Notes: generated by a model not told the origin, from the letters alone. DNA of 64,000 bases from Xenophilus arseniciresistens (GCF_028023875.1 NZ_JAQIPB010000009.1:186001-250000), one strand, 5' to 3'. Shown: positions 26,601-35,691, numbered from the stretch's first letter. Made by a program: numbers and translations.

Positions 26601-27906
26601 CCGGCAGCGGCACATCGCCGGCCACGGCCAGCCCGGCCACCTGGCCCTTGGCGTGGTAGCGGCTGGGGGCATCGGCCGGGCCCTGCCAGCTCAGCTCGAT
26701 CTGCTCGACCAGGCCCTGCGGCGCGCGGCTGGCCAGCAGCTTGCGCACGGCATCGCCCAGCGGCAGGCGGTCGGCGATCAGCGCCAGCGCACCCAGGTCC
26801 AGCCGGTCCGCGCGCAGCACGCCGGTCTCGGGCAGCTTCGCCTGCTCGGCCTCGCGCCGGAACCACAGGTTGCCGCCGGACCAGCGCTCGCCCTGGCCGG
26901 TGGTGAACTGCAGCGCCTGGGTCGAAAACTCGAAGAAGGCCGGCGACTGCTGCACCGACACGCGGCCGGTGAGGTCGCGCAGCACCAGCGGCTGCAGCTG
27001 GGCGCCCAGCACGGTGTTCACGCGCGAGAGTGCCAGGTCGGCCACGCCGCCCACCGGCTGGCCCTGCGCCACGTCGATCCAGGCGCGCAGCGCGCCGCTG
27101 CCCTCGCGGATGCGCGCGTCCAGCGTCACGTACTGGCCCAGGCGCGAGACGTCGATGTGCGGCAGCTGGGCATGGATCTGCCCCTGCCAGCGCTTCCAGT
27201 CGCCGGGGCGCGTGCTCAGCAGCGGCTGGCGGAACTGGGCGCTGAGCGTGAAGCGCTGGCCCCAGCCCTCGGGCGGCGTGGCGTCCAGCCGCATCTGGTG
27301 GCGCCGGCCGCCGTTGCGCGCGACGAAGCGCACGTCCGACAGCAGCAGCGGCGCCGCACCGCGGGCCTCGTCGGTCCAGCGCACGGTGCCGCGGGCCACC
27401 ACGAACTCGCGCTGCGCGAAGAACCAGTCGGCGATGGCCGTGTCGCCGTCGATGCGGGCGCTGTCGCTGGACAGGTCCAGCCCGGCCACGTGCAGGCGCC
27501 CTTCGCGCGACAGCCGCATGTCCACCTCGACCTGCTCGATGTAGAGCTGCTCGAAGCCCAGGCGCCACACCGAGCGCGGCGACACGCTCACCACCACGCG
27601 CGCCAGGCGCAGGGCGTCGCGGCCGGCGCTGTCCTGCAGCGCCACGTCGTGCAGCTCGATGGTGGGGAACAGGCTGTTGGATTCGGCCTGGATCGCCCCG
27701 ATGCGAACGGGAGCCCCTACGGCCCGGCTGGCCTGGGTTTCCAGCAAGCCGCGCCACTCGCCGATTCGCGGCACAATCCACGCGTGCAGGACCAGCAGCA
27801 GGATGCCGAACAGCAGCCAGGCCGCACCCAGCAGCCCGAGCAGCCAGCGTGCCATCACAGCCGTCGATCTGAGCAGTCGTGAAGGGATGGGCGTCGAGAC
27901 ATTCAT
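23677..27906 (-). CDS. yhdP: YhdP-family AsmA-like envelope protein
   Basis: This 1,409-aa protein has an N-terminal membrane anchor at about residues 17-42 (WLLGLLGAAWLLFGILLLVL), followed by a very long periplasmic part rich in beta strands. It ends with an AsmA-like C-terminal domain and a proline-rich tail (PAPVTPLPRLLPDLPALPSL). YhdP, TamB and related proteins form bridge-like grooves that carry phospholipid from inner to outer membrane in enterobacteria. Length and the early motif LGFEQLYIEQVEVDMRLSR match. Large open frames on the opposite strand across the gene are GC-skew shadows. The Nit gene is coupled at its end, and glnE is divergent. Confidence 0.9.
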   Translation of the reverse strand: MNVSTPIPSRLLRSTAVMARWLLGLLGAAWLLFGILLLVLHAWIVPRIGEWRGLLETQASRAVGAPVRIGAIQAESNSLFPTIELHDVALQDSAGRDALRLARVVVSVSPRSVWRLGFEQLYIEQVEVDMRLSREGRLHVAGLDLSSDSARIDGDTAIADWFFAQREFVVARGTVRWTDEARGAAPLLLSDVRFVARNGGRRHQMRLDATPPEGWGQRFTLSAQFRQPLLSTRPGDWKRWQGQIHAQLPHIDVSRLGQYVTLDARIREGSGALRAWIDVAQGQPVGGVADLALSRVNTVLGAQLQPLVLRDLTGRVSVQQSPAFFEFSTQALQFTTGQGERWSGGNLWFRREAEQAKLPETGVLRADRLDLGALALIADRLPLGDAVRKLLASRAPQGLVEQIELSWQGPADAPSRYHAKGQVAGLAVAGDVPLPAPGPTAHPPVGTPGIRGLSGSFELNQDGGHAQLSIDQGALEFPGVFEQPVLPLDSATARAQWKIQGERIELSVPELRFANADAAGTARASWHTADAATSGSRSRFPGVLDLQGTLTRANGTRVWRYLPLSIPQDTRDYVQQAVRQGTASSVDFRVRGDLWDVPFNDPRQGEFRIAAKVRDVQFAYVPPPPPAQAAKVPADDVRTLPWPALAGVSGELIFERSGMQVRNARGHLAGATQMEVFQGEARIANMAVHDALLTVDARMRGPLGELTRLGVPLLRTLPEAHAFASGVRGEGQADYRLQMQMPLAHSANVKVQAQIGLAGNTLQLAPGTPQFSQVQGPLRFTESGFSLDGLQAQWAGGPFQVQGQGRWDRAQTELDLRAQGRFTAEGLRGLHEWPWLTGLARGAEGGAAYSAQVALRQGRPSFELRSDLQGLGLPWPAPLNKAAADALPLLVRQQISERRPDGHPLREHFEARLGDVASADYVSDVSEETPKLLQGAVRLGKEAVTAARLPASGAMAEVALPRVDVDAWRQLMNPGTAAAGTPPGAAAAAPADHPWAPSRVQLHTDELVVAGRTLRQVALAGTREGQLWHARIDARELSGDVAYNLRQAGRLHARLARLKIEAGAADQVESLLDEQPHTLPALDVVVDELELFGRQLGRLEIEAVNQGGSLNEWRLNRLNLKTPEAEFRAQGKWSAVPGAASGPRQTALDFHLAIQDAGALLRRFGMADVLARGQGALAGQVQWRGSPFAIDHPSLAGQLHLDVNSGQFLKAEPGIAKLLGVLSLQALPRRFTLDFRDIFSAGFAFDFIRGDARISNGVAQTNNLQMKGVNAAVLMEGSADIAHETQNLRVVVVPEINAGTAALVATAINPAIGIGAFLAQAVLSRPLVAATTREFEIAGTWADPRVTQVPRRTTGASAGGAPPAPVTPLPRLLPDLPALPSLPVPSLPGLPDWMLGGARSTPPTENHTP

Positions 27907-28057
27907 GAGGGAGCGCGCGGTGTCGGAAATTATGACTGCCGGTTCGCCACCGGGTTCCGCCCGGCGATGCGCACACTTGCGCTGAACCGCGAGAACCTCC
28001 CAGAACGCCAGTCAGAACGCCGCCAGAACGCCTGTCTCGTCGCCCCGAACCGTCACC

Positions 28058-30811
28058 GTGCCTTCATCTGCCTACTCGCGCTTCGTTCAACGTCTGCGCC
28101 GCCGTTATGCCCAGGAACTGAGCCTGCTGCCGGCCGGTGCGCCCTTGCGGGAGCACATGCGCGGCGCCTATGCCGCGCTGCGCGAGAGCGGCCATGGCGC
28201 CGGCGATGCGCTGCGCATCGTGCGCCAGCTCGTCATGGAGCGCCTGGTGATGCTGGACTGCGACGAGCGCTGCGAGCTGGGCGTGGTCACGCGCGCCGTC
28301 ACGCACCTGGCCGAATTCGCGCTCGACGTGGCCTGCACCGAGGCCTTTGCCGAACTCGACGCCGTCCACGGCGCCCCGCTCACGCCCGAGGGCGAGCGCG
28401 CCCAGCTCTGGGTGGTGGGCATGGGCAAGCTGGGCGCGCGCGAGCTCAATGTCTCCAGCGACATCGACCTGATCTACATCTACGACCAGGACGGCGACAC
28501 GGCCGGCAATGCCGACGGGCGCGGCCGGCTGTCCAACCAGGAATACTTCGCCCGGGCCGTCAAGCGCATCTATGCGCTGGTGGGCGAGACCACCGAGCAC
28601 GGCTTCGTCTTTCGCGTCGACCTGGCGCTGCGGCCCAACGGCAACTCCGGCCCCAGCGTGGTGTCGCTCGGCGCCCTGGAAGACTACCTGCAGGTGCAGG
28701 GCCGCGAGTGGGAGCGCTTCGCCTGGCTCAAGAGCCGCGTGGTGGCGCCGCGCACCAGCATCGCCAGCGGCTCGGCCCAGGGGCTGCGCGGCGTGGTGCT
28801 GCCCTTCGTCTTTCGCAAGTACCTGGACTACAACGTCTTCGAGTCGCTGCGCGTGCTGCACCGGCAGATCCGCGAGCAGGCCGCGCGCCGCAGCGCCGGC
28901 CGGCCCGAGCGCGCCAACGACGTCAAGCTCTCGCGCGGCGGCATCCGCGAGATCGAGTTCATCGTGCAGCTGCTGCAGGTGGTGCGCGGCGGCCAGTTCC
29001 CCGAGCTGCGCACCCGTCCCACGCTCGAAGGCCTGCAGCGCGTGGCCCGCGCGGGCCTGATGCCGCAGGAAACCGCCGACGCCCTGGCGCGCGCCTATGT
29101 CTTCCTGCGCCAGGTCGAGCACCGCGTCCAGTACCTGGACGACCAGCAGACCCACATGCTGCCCGTGGCCGACGACGACCTGCTGTGGGTGGCCGGCACG
29201 CTGGGATTTCCCGACTGCTGCGCCTTCCTGGCCGAGCTGGATACGCACCGCGAGCTGGTGGCCGAGGAATTCGACCGGCTGCTGGGCGGCGACAAGCGCT
29301 GCACGGGCGGCCAGTGCAAGGGCCCCAAGGGCGGCGCAACGCCGGCCATCGACCTGAACGAGCTGCTGGCCGAGCTGCCGCCGCGCTTTGCCGAACGCAT
29401 GCAGGCCTGGTGCGAGCACCCGCGCATCCTGGCTCTGCGCGACGAGACCCGTGCGCGCCTGCGCCAGCTGGTGCGGCGTACCGGCCAGTGGCTGCGCCAG
29501 ACCGATGAAGGCGACGAGAGCGGCGAACCCCGGCCCGTGGAGGCCGCGCTGCGCTGGGCCGACTGGATCGAGCCGCTGCTGCGCCGCGAGAGCTACCTGG
29601 CCCTGCTGGTCGAGCGCCCCATGGTGCAGGACCGCCTGCTGCGCCTGCTGGCCTCGGCCAAATGGCCCGCGCGCTATCTGATGCAGCACCCGGGCGTGAT
29701 CGACGAGCTGGCCGGCCCGCAGATGCTGGCCGGCCGCTTCGACGCGGCCGAATTCGAGCAGGAACTCGAGGCGCGCCACGCCTCGCTCAGCCGCACGGGC
29801 GAGGCCGACGAGGAATCGCTCATGAGCCTGCTGCGCCGGGCTCACCATGCCGAGGTCTTCCGCACGCTGGCGCGCGACGTGGATGGCCACCTGAGCGTGG
29901 AGCAGGTGGCCGACGACCTCAGCGCGCTGGCCGACACGGTGCTGCGCATCACCGCGCGCTGGTGCTGGCCGCTGGTGCGCAACCGGCACCGCGAGACGCC
30001 GCAGTTCGCCGTCATCGGCTACGGCAAGCTGGGCGGCAAGGAGCTGGGCTACGGCAGCGACCTGGACATCGTCTTCGTCTACGAGGACGACGACGAGCGC
30101 GCGGGCGATGTGTATGCCGCCTACGTGCGGCGGCTGATCAACTGGCTCACCGTCAAGACCCGCGAGGGCGATCTGTTCGAGATCGACACCGCGCTGCGGC
30201 CCAACGGCAACTCGGGCCTGCTGTGCACCAGCTTCGACGCGTTCGAGAAGTACCAGCTCGGCCGCGGCAGCAACACCGCCTGGACCTGGGAGCACCAGGC
30301 CATGACGCGCGCGCGCTTCGTTCTGGGGGATGACCTGGCTCCCGCCACGCCCGCCACCGACGCGTCCTCGCTGCGGGCGCGCTTCGACGCCGTGCGCGAA
30401 GCCGTCATCACCGCCCCGCGCGACTGCGCTGCGCTGCGCGAAGAGATCATCGCGATGCGCGAGAAGATGCGCTCGGCCCATCCGGTCAAGCCGGGGCTCT
30501 TCGATTTCAAGCACAGCCCCGGCGGCATGATCGATGCGGAATTCGCGGTGCAATACCTGGTGCTGTCGGCCTCCGCCGAGCACCCCGAGCTGCGGCCCAA
30601 CCTGGGCAACATCACGCTGATGCAGCGCGCCGAGGACGCGGGCCTGCTGCCCGCAGGCGTGGGCCGGCAGGCCGGTGCGGCCTATCGCGAACTGCGCCGC
30701 ATGCAGCACCGCGCCCGCCTGGACGAAGCCCCGACCCAACTGCCGCTGGAGCGCGTGAGCAAGCAGCGCGAAGCCATGCAGGCCCTGTGGAATGCTGTCT
30801 TCAATGATTGA
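28058..30811 (+). CDS. glnE: Glutamine synthetase adenylyltransferase/deadenylyltransferase
   Basis: This 917-aa bifunctional enzyme adds and removes AMP on glutamine synthetase in response to PII and glutamine. Both nucleotidyltransferase domains are visible: MGKLGARELNVSSDIDLIYI in the N-terminal (deadenylylating) half and GYGKLGGKELGYGSDLDIVF in the C-terminal (adenylylating) half. The second LRPNGNSG motif recurs after each. The start is GTG 28058, the first possible in frame; no strong RBS is seen. Its last 20 bases overlap the first possible start of rlpA. Confidence 0.94.
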   Translation: MPSSAYSRFVQRLRRRYAQELSLLPAGAPLREHMRGAYAALRESGHGAGDALRIVRQLVMERLVMLDCDERCELGVVTRAVTHLAEFALDVACTEAFAELDAVHGAPLTPEGERAQLWVVGMGKLGARELNVSSDIDLIYIYDQDGDTAGNADGRGRLSNQEYFARAVKRIYALVGETTEHGFVFRVDLALRPNGNSGPSVVSLGALEDYLQVQGREWERFAWLKSRVVAPRTSIASGSAQGLRGVVLPFVFRKYLDYNVFESLRVLHRQIREQAARRSAGRPERANDVKLSRGGIREIEFIVQLLQVVRGGQFPELRTRPTLEGLQRVARAGLMPQETADALARAYVFLRQVEHRVQYLDDQQTHMLPVADDDLLWVAGTLGFPDCCAFLAELDTHRELVAEEFDRLLGGDKRCTGGQCKGPKGGATPAIDLNELLAELPPRFAERMQAWCEHPRILALRDETRARLRQLVRRTGQWLRQTDEGDESGEPRPVEAALRWADWIEPLLRRESYLALLVERPMVQDRLLRLLASAKWPARYLMQHPGVIDELAGPQMLAGRFDAAEFEQELEARHASLSRTGEADEESLMSLLRRAHHAEVFRTLARDVDGHLSVEQVADDLSALADTVLRITARWCWPLVRNRHRETPQFAVIGYGKLGGKELGYGSDLDIVFVYEDDDERAGDVYAAYVRRLINWLTVKTREGDLFEIDTALRPNGNSGLLCTSFDAFEKYQLGRGSNTAWTWEHQAMTRARFVLGDDLAPATPATDASSLRARFDAVREAVITAPRDCAALREEIIAMREKMRSAHPVKPGLFDFKHSPGGMIDAEFAVQYLVLSASAEHPELRPNLGNITLMQRAEDAGLLPAGVGRQAGAAYRELRRMQHRARLDEAPTQLPLERVSKQREAMQALWNAVFND

Positions 30812-32117
30812 ACTAAAGCGCACCCCAGGCCGCTTCGCGGTTTGTTTTTCGAGAACCTCGCTTGGGCTGAGCGCCGCTGCCATAGCCCTGCTGCTGGCAG
30901 GCTGCGCCAGCGGGCCCGGTGGGCGCATCGGCAGCGACGGCGCCGAAGCCCGTCCGCCGGCCGGACTGGACCGCGTGCCGTCGGCCGAGCCGCGCGAGGA
31001 GCCCATCCGCCAAAGCGGCAGCACCAGCAAGCCCTACACCGTGCTGGGCCGCAGCTACACGCCGCTGACCGACGACCGGCCCTTCAGCGAACGCGGGCTG
31101 GCTTCCTGGTACGGCCGCAAGTTCCATGGCGCCTCCACGGCCAGCGGCGAGCCCTACGACATGTATGCGATGACGGCCGCCCACAAGACGCTGCCGCTGC
31201 CCAGCTACGTGCGGGTGCGCAACCCGGCCAACGGGCGCGAAGTGATCCTGCGCGTGAACGACCGCGGCCCCTTCCACGAGGACCGCATCATCGACCTGAG
31301 CTACACGGCCGCGCTGCAGCTCGATCTGCTGCGCGGCGTGGCGCCGGTGGAGATCGAGCGCATCACCAATGCCGACATCCGCGCAGGCACCTGGCGCCGG
31401 CCCGGCGATGCGCAGCCGGTGCTGGCGCGTGCGGGCGCCACTCCCGCCGCCACCCCCGCCGCTGCGGCAGCGCCTTCTGCCGCGAGCACCGTGCCCACGG
31501 CCGTGTCTTCGCGCGATGCGCGCGGCGTGCCCGTGGCGTGGGTGGTGCCTGCCGTCGCCGGTGCCGGCGCCTCGCAGCCGCGCCGTGCTGCGCCAGCGGC
31601 CCCTGCTCCGGCTCCGGCCGCACCCGTGCTGCTGGCGCAGGCCGACATCCCGCCCATCCGCGTGCAGCCCACGCCGCCGCAGTCGCCCCAGGTGCTGAGC
31701 GACACCGCGCCGCCGCCGCGCTTTGGCAGCATGCAGACCAACGACCTGCCGCCGCTGGAGCCCGCGCCGGCGCCGCCAGCAGCGCCCTTGTCCACCGCGG
31801 CGCAGGCGCCGGCACCTGCGCCCGCTGCAACCGCCGCGCCCACCGCACCCACCGCGCCCGCCGCACCACAGGCCGCCGACACCCGCGGCTTCTGGGTGCA
31901 GCTGGGGGCCTTTCGCGAGCCCGGCGGCGCGCAGACGCTGCAGGCCCGCACCGCCCGGGAGCTGCCGGCCCTGGGCCCGCAGATGCGCGTGTTCAGCGAA
32001 GGCGGCACGCACCGCCTGCAGGCCGGGCCCTACCCCTCGCGCGAGGTGGCGCAGGACCTGGGCCTGCAATTGCGCAACGGCCTGGGCCTGGTGCCCATCG
32101 TCGTCGAGCGCCGCTGA
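30792..32117 (+). CDS. rlpA: RlpA-type septal lytic transglycosylase lipoprotein with SPOR domain
   Basis: The protein has 441 aa from ATG 30792; an alternative ATG at 30804 overlaps the glnE stop. The signal peptide ends in the lipobox LLAGC near residue 35. The double-psi barrel is at about 95-190 (GLASWYGRKFHGASTASGE, AAHKTLPLPSYVRV and VNDRGPF, which carry the histidine and aspartate needed for cleavage in Pseudomonas RlpA). An Ala/Pro-rich spacer of about 170 residues follows. The SPOR domain at about 366-441 (FWVQLGAFREPGGAQ) targets denuded septal glycan. It cuts naked glycan at the division site. The coupling to glnE is unusual. Confidence 0.9.
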   Translation: MLSSMIELKRTPGRFAVCFSRTSLGLSAAAIALLLAGCASGPGGRIGSDGAEARPPAGLDRVPSAEPREEPIRQSGSTSKPYTVLGRSYTPLTDDRPFSERGLASWYGRKFHGASTASGEPYDMYAMTAAHKTLPLPSYVRVRNPANGREVILRVNDRGPFHEDRIIDLSYTAALQLDLLRGVAPVEIERITNADIRAGTWRRPGDAQPVLARAGATPAATPAAAAAPSAASTVPTAVSSRDARGVPVAWVVPAVAGAGASQPRRAAPAAPAPAPAAPVLLAQADIPPIRVQPTPPQSPQVLSDTAPPPRFGSMQTNDLPPLEPAPAPPAAPLSTAAQAPAPAPAATAAPTAPTAPAAPQAADTRGFWVQLGAFREPGGAQTLQARTARELPALGPQMRVFSEGGTHRLQAGPYPSREVAQDLGLQLRNGLGLVPIVVERR

Positions 32118-32330
32118 CAAGGTTTCGCCGCCAGCGCATGGCTGCGTTGGGGCACCCCGCCTCGCGCTGCGCTTGAGCGCCGAACGGAATGAAGCATGCG
32201 GCGCGTTGCGCCGCCTCTGAACTTGCCGCAAACTGGCCCGGCCCAGGACGGCGACGCGGCTTGTGCCATGCGCCGTCCGGGTGCCCGTGCGGAAGGTCCG
32301 CAGCGGGCCTTCCAGTGCTTCGGAGCAGAC

Positions 32331-33710
32331 ATGCCGACCTCCCCCTTCGATCGTTCCCGCTGGCCCGTGCTGTGCAGCACGCTGGGCCTGGCCCTGTTGC
32401 TGGGCGCCTGCGCCTCGCAAACGCCGCAGACGCCGCAGAACCCCGCCGCCGCTGCGGCCCCGCCCGCTGCGGCCGTCACGCCGCTGCCCGTCGACGCCGC
32501 GCTGCGCGCGCAGGCGCAGGCCGAGGTCGCGCCCTATCTGAAGACGCTGGAGTCGCTGGTGGCCATCGAGTCCGGCAGCCGCGACCTCGAAGGCCTGTCC
32601 AAACTCAGCGGCGTCATCGCCGGACGACTGCGCCAGGCCGGCATGCAGGTGGAGCTCAAGCCCACGCGCGCGCCGGACTTCCACCCGCAGCTCAAGGGCG
32701 CCGAGCTGGGCCAGATGGTGTATGCCACCAAGGCCGGCAAGGGCGCCAAGAAGGTGCTGCTGATCGCGCACATGGACACCGTCTATGCGCGCGGCATGGC
32801 GGCCAAGCAGCCCTTTCGCATCGACGGCGACCGCGCCTACGGACTGGGCATCGCCGACGACAAGCAGGGCGTGGCGCTGATCCTGCATCTGGTGGACCTG
32901 CTGGCGCGCAACGGCTTTTCCGACTATGCGCAGCTGGGCGTGCTGATCAACGGCGACGAGGAAGTGGGCTCGCCGGGCTCGGGCGCCTTCCTGACCCAGC
33001 TGGGCAGCGAGTACGACGCGGTCTTCTCCTTTGAAGGCGGCGGCAGCGCCACCGCCGACGGGCGCGACATGGTGCGCCTGGCCACCAGCAGCATCGCCAT
33101 CGTCGAGATGAAGGTCACGGGCAAGGCCAGCCATGCCGGCTCGGCCCCGCACCTGGGGCGCAACGCGCTGTACGAGCTGTCGCACCAGATGCTCAAGAGC
33201 CGGCAGTTCGGCGACCCGGCCAAGGGCCTGCAGATCAACTGGACCGTGGCCAATGCGGGCGGCTCGCGCAACGTGATCCCGGCCGAGGCCACGGCCATCG
33301 CCGACGTGCGCTCCCTCACCAACGCCGATCTGGACCTGATGGAGGCCGCGCTCAAGAAGTCCATCGAGGAGAAGCTGATCCCCGACACCCGCATCGACCT
33401 GAGCTCCTATCGCAGCCGCCCGGCCTTCGTCTCCAACGCGGCTTCGCGCGCGCTGGCCGAGCATGCGCGCAGCACGTATGCCGGGCTCAATCTGCCCATG
33501 GACGTGCGCGAGCGCGCGACCGGCGGCGGCACCGACGCCGCTTTCGCCGGCCTGCGCCCCAAGGGCGGCGTGCTGGAGAGCTTCGGCCTGCGCGGCTTCG
33601 GCGCGCACTCCAATGACGACGAGTACGTGCTCGTGTCCAACATCGCGCCGCGCCTGTACCTGGCCACGCGCATGGTCATGGACACCGGGCGCGGCCAGGT
33701 GCGCTGGTAG
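32331..33710 (+). CDS. M20-family metallopeptidase lipoprotein (carboxypeptidase G2-like)
   Basis: This 459-aa protein starts at ATG 32331 behind GGAG. The signal peptide carries the lipobox LGAC near residue 25, so it is an exported lipoprotein. Zinc-site motifs are visible: HMDTVYARG (His and the nearby Asp), ADDKQG, INGDEEVGS (the Glu pair), and late HSNDDEY with the final His ligand. The dimerisation domain lies between, around ASHAGSAPHLGRNAL. It resembles glutamate carboxypeptidase/CPG2, which cleaves C-terminal glutamate from N-acyl substrates. The substrate here is not known. The 213-bp gap before it shows no gene. Confidence 0.87.
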   Translation: MPTSPFDRSRWPVLCSTLGLALLLGACASQTPQTPQNPAAAAAPPAAAVTPLPVDAALRAQAQAEVAPYLKTLESLVAIESGSRDLEGLSKLSGVIAGRLRQAGMQVELKPTRAPDFHPQLKGAELGQMVYATKAGKGAKKVLLIAHMDTVYARGMAAKQPFRIDGDRAYGLGIADDKQGVALILHLVDLLARNGFSDYAQLGVLINGDEEVGSPGSGAFLTQLGSEYDAVFSFEGGGSATADGRDMVRLATSSIAIVEMKVTGKASHAGSAPHLGRNALYELSHQMLKSRQFGDPAKGLQINWTVANAGGSRNVIPAEATAIADVRSLTNADLDLMEAALKKSIEEKLIPDTRIDLSSYRSRPAFVSNAASRALAEHARSTYAGLNLPMDVRERATGGGTDAAFAGLRPKGGVLESFGLRGFGAHSNDDEYVLVSNIAPRLYLATRMVMDTGRGQVRW

Positions 33711-33741
33711 CAGCCGCCCAAGGCCTGGCCGCTCCCGCGCT

Positions 33742-34626
33742 TCAGGCCTGCGCCAGCCGAGCCACGATGCGCGCCAGCTTGTCGGGGTTGCGCTGGGTGT
33801 GGATGCTGACGATGCGCTCGTCGGACCATTCGAAGGCCTGCACCGACTCGAGCTGGCCCTGCACGAAGCGCAGCAGCCCGGGCTCGCCATTGACCATCGC
33901 CACCTGCGTGCGCACCTCGCCCAGGAAGCGACGGCAGACGGCGTAATAGAGCATGGCCACGCGCTGGCCGCCCAGCAGCGGCCGGCCGAAGGAAGGCACC
34001 TTGCCGCCGCCGTCGCTGATCAGCACCACGTCGTCGGCCAGGGCAGCCTTGAGCCCCTGCAGATCGCCATGCTGGGCCGCTTCGGCAAAGGCGCGCAGCA
34101 GGCGCAGGCGCTGGTCCTGCGGCACGCTCTGGCGCGGGCGCTCGGCCTGCACCACCTGGGCCTTGGCGCGGTGCACCAGCTGGCGGCATGCGGCTTCGGT
34201 CTTGCCCAGCGTGGCGGCGATCTCGGCATAGTCGGCGTCGAAGACCTCGCGCAGCAGGAAGGCCGCGCGCGCTTCGGGCGCCAGCCGCTCCAGCACCGTG
34301 AGCAGCGCCACCGACAGCGCGCCCGCCCGCCCCACCAGTTCCTCGGGCGTGGGTGGGCTGTGTTCCACCAGTGGCTCGGGCAGCCAGGTGCCCACGTAGT
34401 GCTCGCGCTGCGTGCGCGCGGTGCGCAGGCGGTCGATCGCTAGGCGCGTGGTCACGGTGACCAGCCAGGCCTCGGCGTTGGCGATCACGTCGCGCGCGGC
34501 CTCGTGCCAGCGCAGCCAGACGTCCTGCACCACGTCCTCGGCCTCGGCGACCGAGCCCAGCATGCGGTAGGCGATGCCCTGCAGCCGGGGGCGCAGGCGT
34601 TCAAAGAGGCGGGTGGCTTCGTCCAT
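33742..34626 (-). CDS. SigJ-type ECF sigma factor with C-terminal SnoaL-like domain
   Basis: This 294-aa protein begins MDEATRLFERLRPRLQGIAY (34626). Sigma region 2 is at about 7-75 (AYRMLGSVAEAEDVVQDVWL) and region 4 at about 115-165 (LTVLERLAPEARAAFLLREV, DYAEIAATLGKTEAACRQLV). The remaining ~120 residues form a SnoaL/NTF2-like domain (FAEAAQHGDLQGLKAALADD). The SigJ (ECF41-like) group uses this domain in place of an anti-sigma factor. It is divergent from the exported glutathione peroxidase, a plausible target. No ECF promoter motif was recognised. Confidence 0.85.
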   Translation of the reverse strand: MDEATRLFERLRPRLQGIAYRMLGSVAEAEDVVQDVWLRWHEAARDVIANAEAWLVTVTTRLAIDRLRTARTQREHYVGTWLPEPLVEHSPPTPEELVGRAGALSVALLTVLERLAPEARAAFLLREVFDADYAEIAATLGKTEAACRQLVHRAKAQVVQAERPRQSVPQDQRLRLLRAFAEAAQHGDLQGLKAALADDVVLISDGGGKVPSFGRPLLGGQRVAMLYYAVCRRFLGEVRTQVAMVNGEPGLLRFVQGQLESVQAFEWSDERIVSIHTQRNPDKLARIVARLAQA

Positions 34627-34833
34627 GAGAGCAAGACGTCTGGCGGCGGCGGCCTGTGACAGGCAGGCCGCGCTGCGCGAAGGCGGCATCGTGACACAGC
34701 CCGGGGGCTTGCGCGGCGCTCTTCCTCCAGGGCAGCCTCCCGTGCCGATGGCCGGGTGCGTGACAGGGGCGGCGCCGGCGCGCGATGATGGGCGCCCGCG
34801 CCGCACCGGCGCATCCGTGCCGCAGCCGCCTCT

Positions 34834-35430
34834 ATGCGCCTTCCTGCCGTTCTCGTTCTCTTTCTTCTTGCCGCCGCCAGCCTGGGTGCGTCGGCCGCCG
34901 ACTTGCCCGCTGCGGGCACCAAGGCCGCGCCGGCGCCGGCCGGCTGCCCGCCCCTGCTGGACAAGCGCTTCGACCGCCTGCAGGACGAAAAGCCGCAGGA
35001 CCTGTGCCAGTACGCAGGCCGCGTGCTGCTGGTGGTCAACACCGCGAGCTTCTGCGGTTTCACCAAACAGTACGCGGGCCTGGAGGCGCTGGAGCAACGC
35101 TACCGCGCCCGCGGCTTCACGGTGCTGGGCTTCCCGTCGAACGACTTCGCGCAGGAAAAGGGCAGCAACGCCGAGATCGCCGAGTTCTGCGAAAGCACCT
35201 TCGGCGTCAAGTTCCCCATGTTCGTCAAGAGCGCCGTGCGCGGCAGCGACGCCAACCCGCTGTTTCGCGAACTGGCGGCGCAGACCGGCACCACGCCCAA
35301 ATGGAACTTCTACAAGTACCTGGTGGGCCGCGACGGGCGCGTGGTGCAGGCCTTCTCGAGCATGACGGCGCCCGACGACGCGGCGCTGGTCAAGGCACTG
35401 GAAGCGCAGCTGGCCGTGCCGGCGCGCTGA
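34834..35430 (+). CDS. Exported glutathione peroxidase-family protein
   Basis: This 198-aa thiol peroxidase has a cleavable signal peptide (MRLPAVLVLFLLAAASLGAS, cleavage near SAA), so it acts in the periplasm. The active-site cysteine is C74 in NTASFCGFTKQY. The Gln and Trp partners are in DFAQEKG and PKWNFYKYLV. A second cysteine in AEFCESTFG fits the thioredoxin-linked, two-cysteine mode of many bacterial members. An extra Cys pair near residues 38 and 58 is also present. It is divergent from the SigJ-type sigma factor gene and 300 bp from a GST gene. Confidence 0.87.
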   Translation: MRLPAVLVLFLLAAASLGASAADLPAAGTKAAPAPAGCPPLLDKRFDRLQDEKPQDLCQYAGRVLLVVNTASFCGFTKQYAGLEALEQRYRARGFTVLGFPSNDFAQEKGSNAEIAEFCESTFGVKFPMFVKSAVRGSDANPLFRELAAQTGTTPKWNFYKYLVGRDGRVVQAFSSMTAPDDAALVKALEAQLAVPAR

Positions 35431-35691
35431 ACCCCGCGCCGCAGGCCACGTTCATTCACAAAATTTAACAAGGACGAAGGGAACCGTCGGCAGCCACCTA
35501 CGCTCTGACTGCCCATGAACGTCGATGATTCGACTTCACGGTTTTCATGTTGCGAAGCCTTCCGGCCTGGCCGGACTGAAATCCCGGGGCGACTCTTCTC
35601 CTCCTCCCTCCCTCCCTCCTTCGTTTCGGGGCGCTTCGCAGCATTTTTATCTTCAGGCCGGCGCCGATGCGCGACCCGCCGGGGCAAGACA
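35431..35691. other. Intergenic region with a pyrimidine run (possible G-quadruplex on minus strand)
   Basis: No gene is seen here. At 35596-35621 the plus strand is almost purely C/T, with four closely spaced CCTCC/CCCTC units. The minus strand therefore has GGAGGGAGGGAGGGAGG-type tracts able to form a G-quadruplex. The A/T-rich stretch at 35455-35475 resembles the end of a transcript but has no hairpin. Confidence 0.35.

Noticed and set aside
23686-27882. 1,398-codon plus-strand frame opposite yhdP
   Set aside because: Same antisense artefact of high GC codon use; low-complexity composition and no RBS or domain.
28064-31030. Long minus-strand frame opposite glnE and the rlpA start
   Set aside because: GlnE motifs are intact on the plus strand; the antisense product lacks any recognisable feature.
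33742-35097. Longer 451-residue version of the SigJ protein
   Set aside because: The extra N-terminal 157 codons cover the divergent peroxidase promoter and 5' end and have no sigma-factor similarity; the family start is at 34626.
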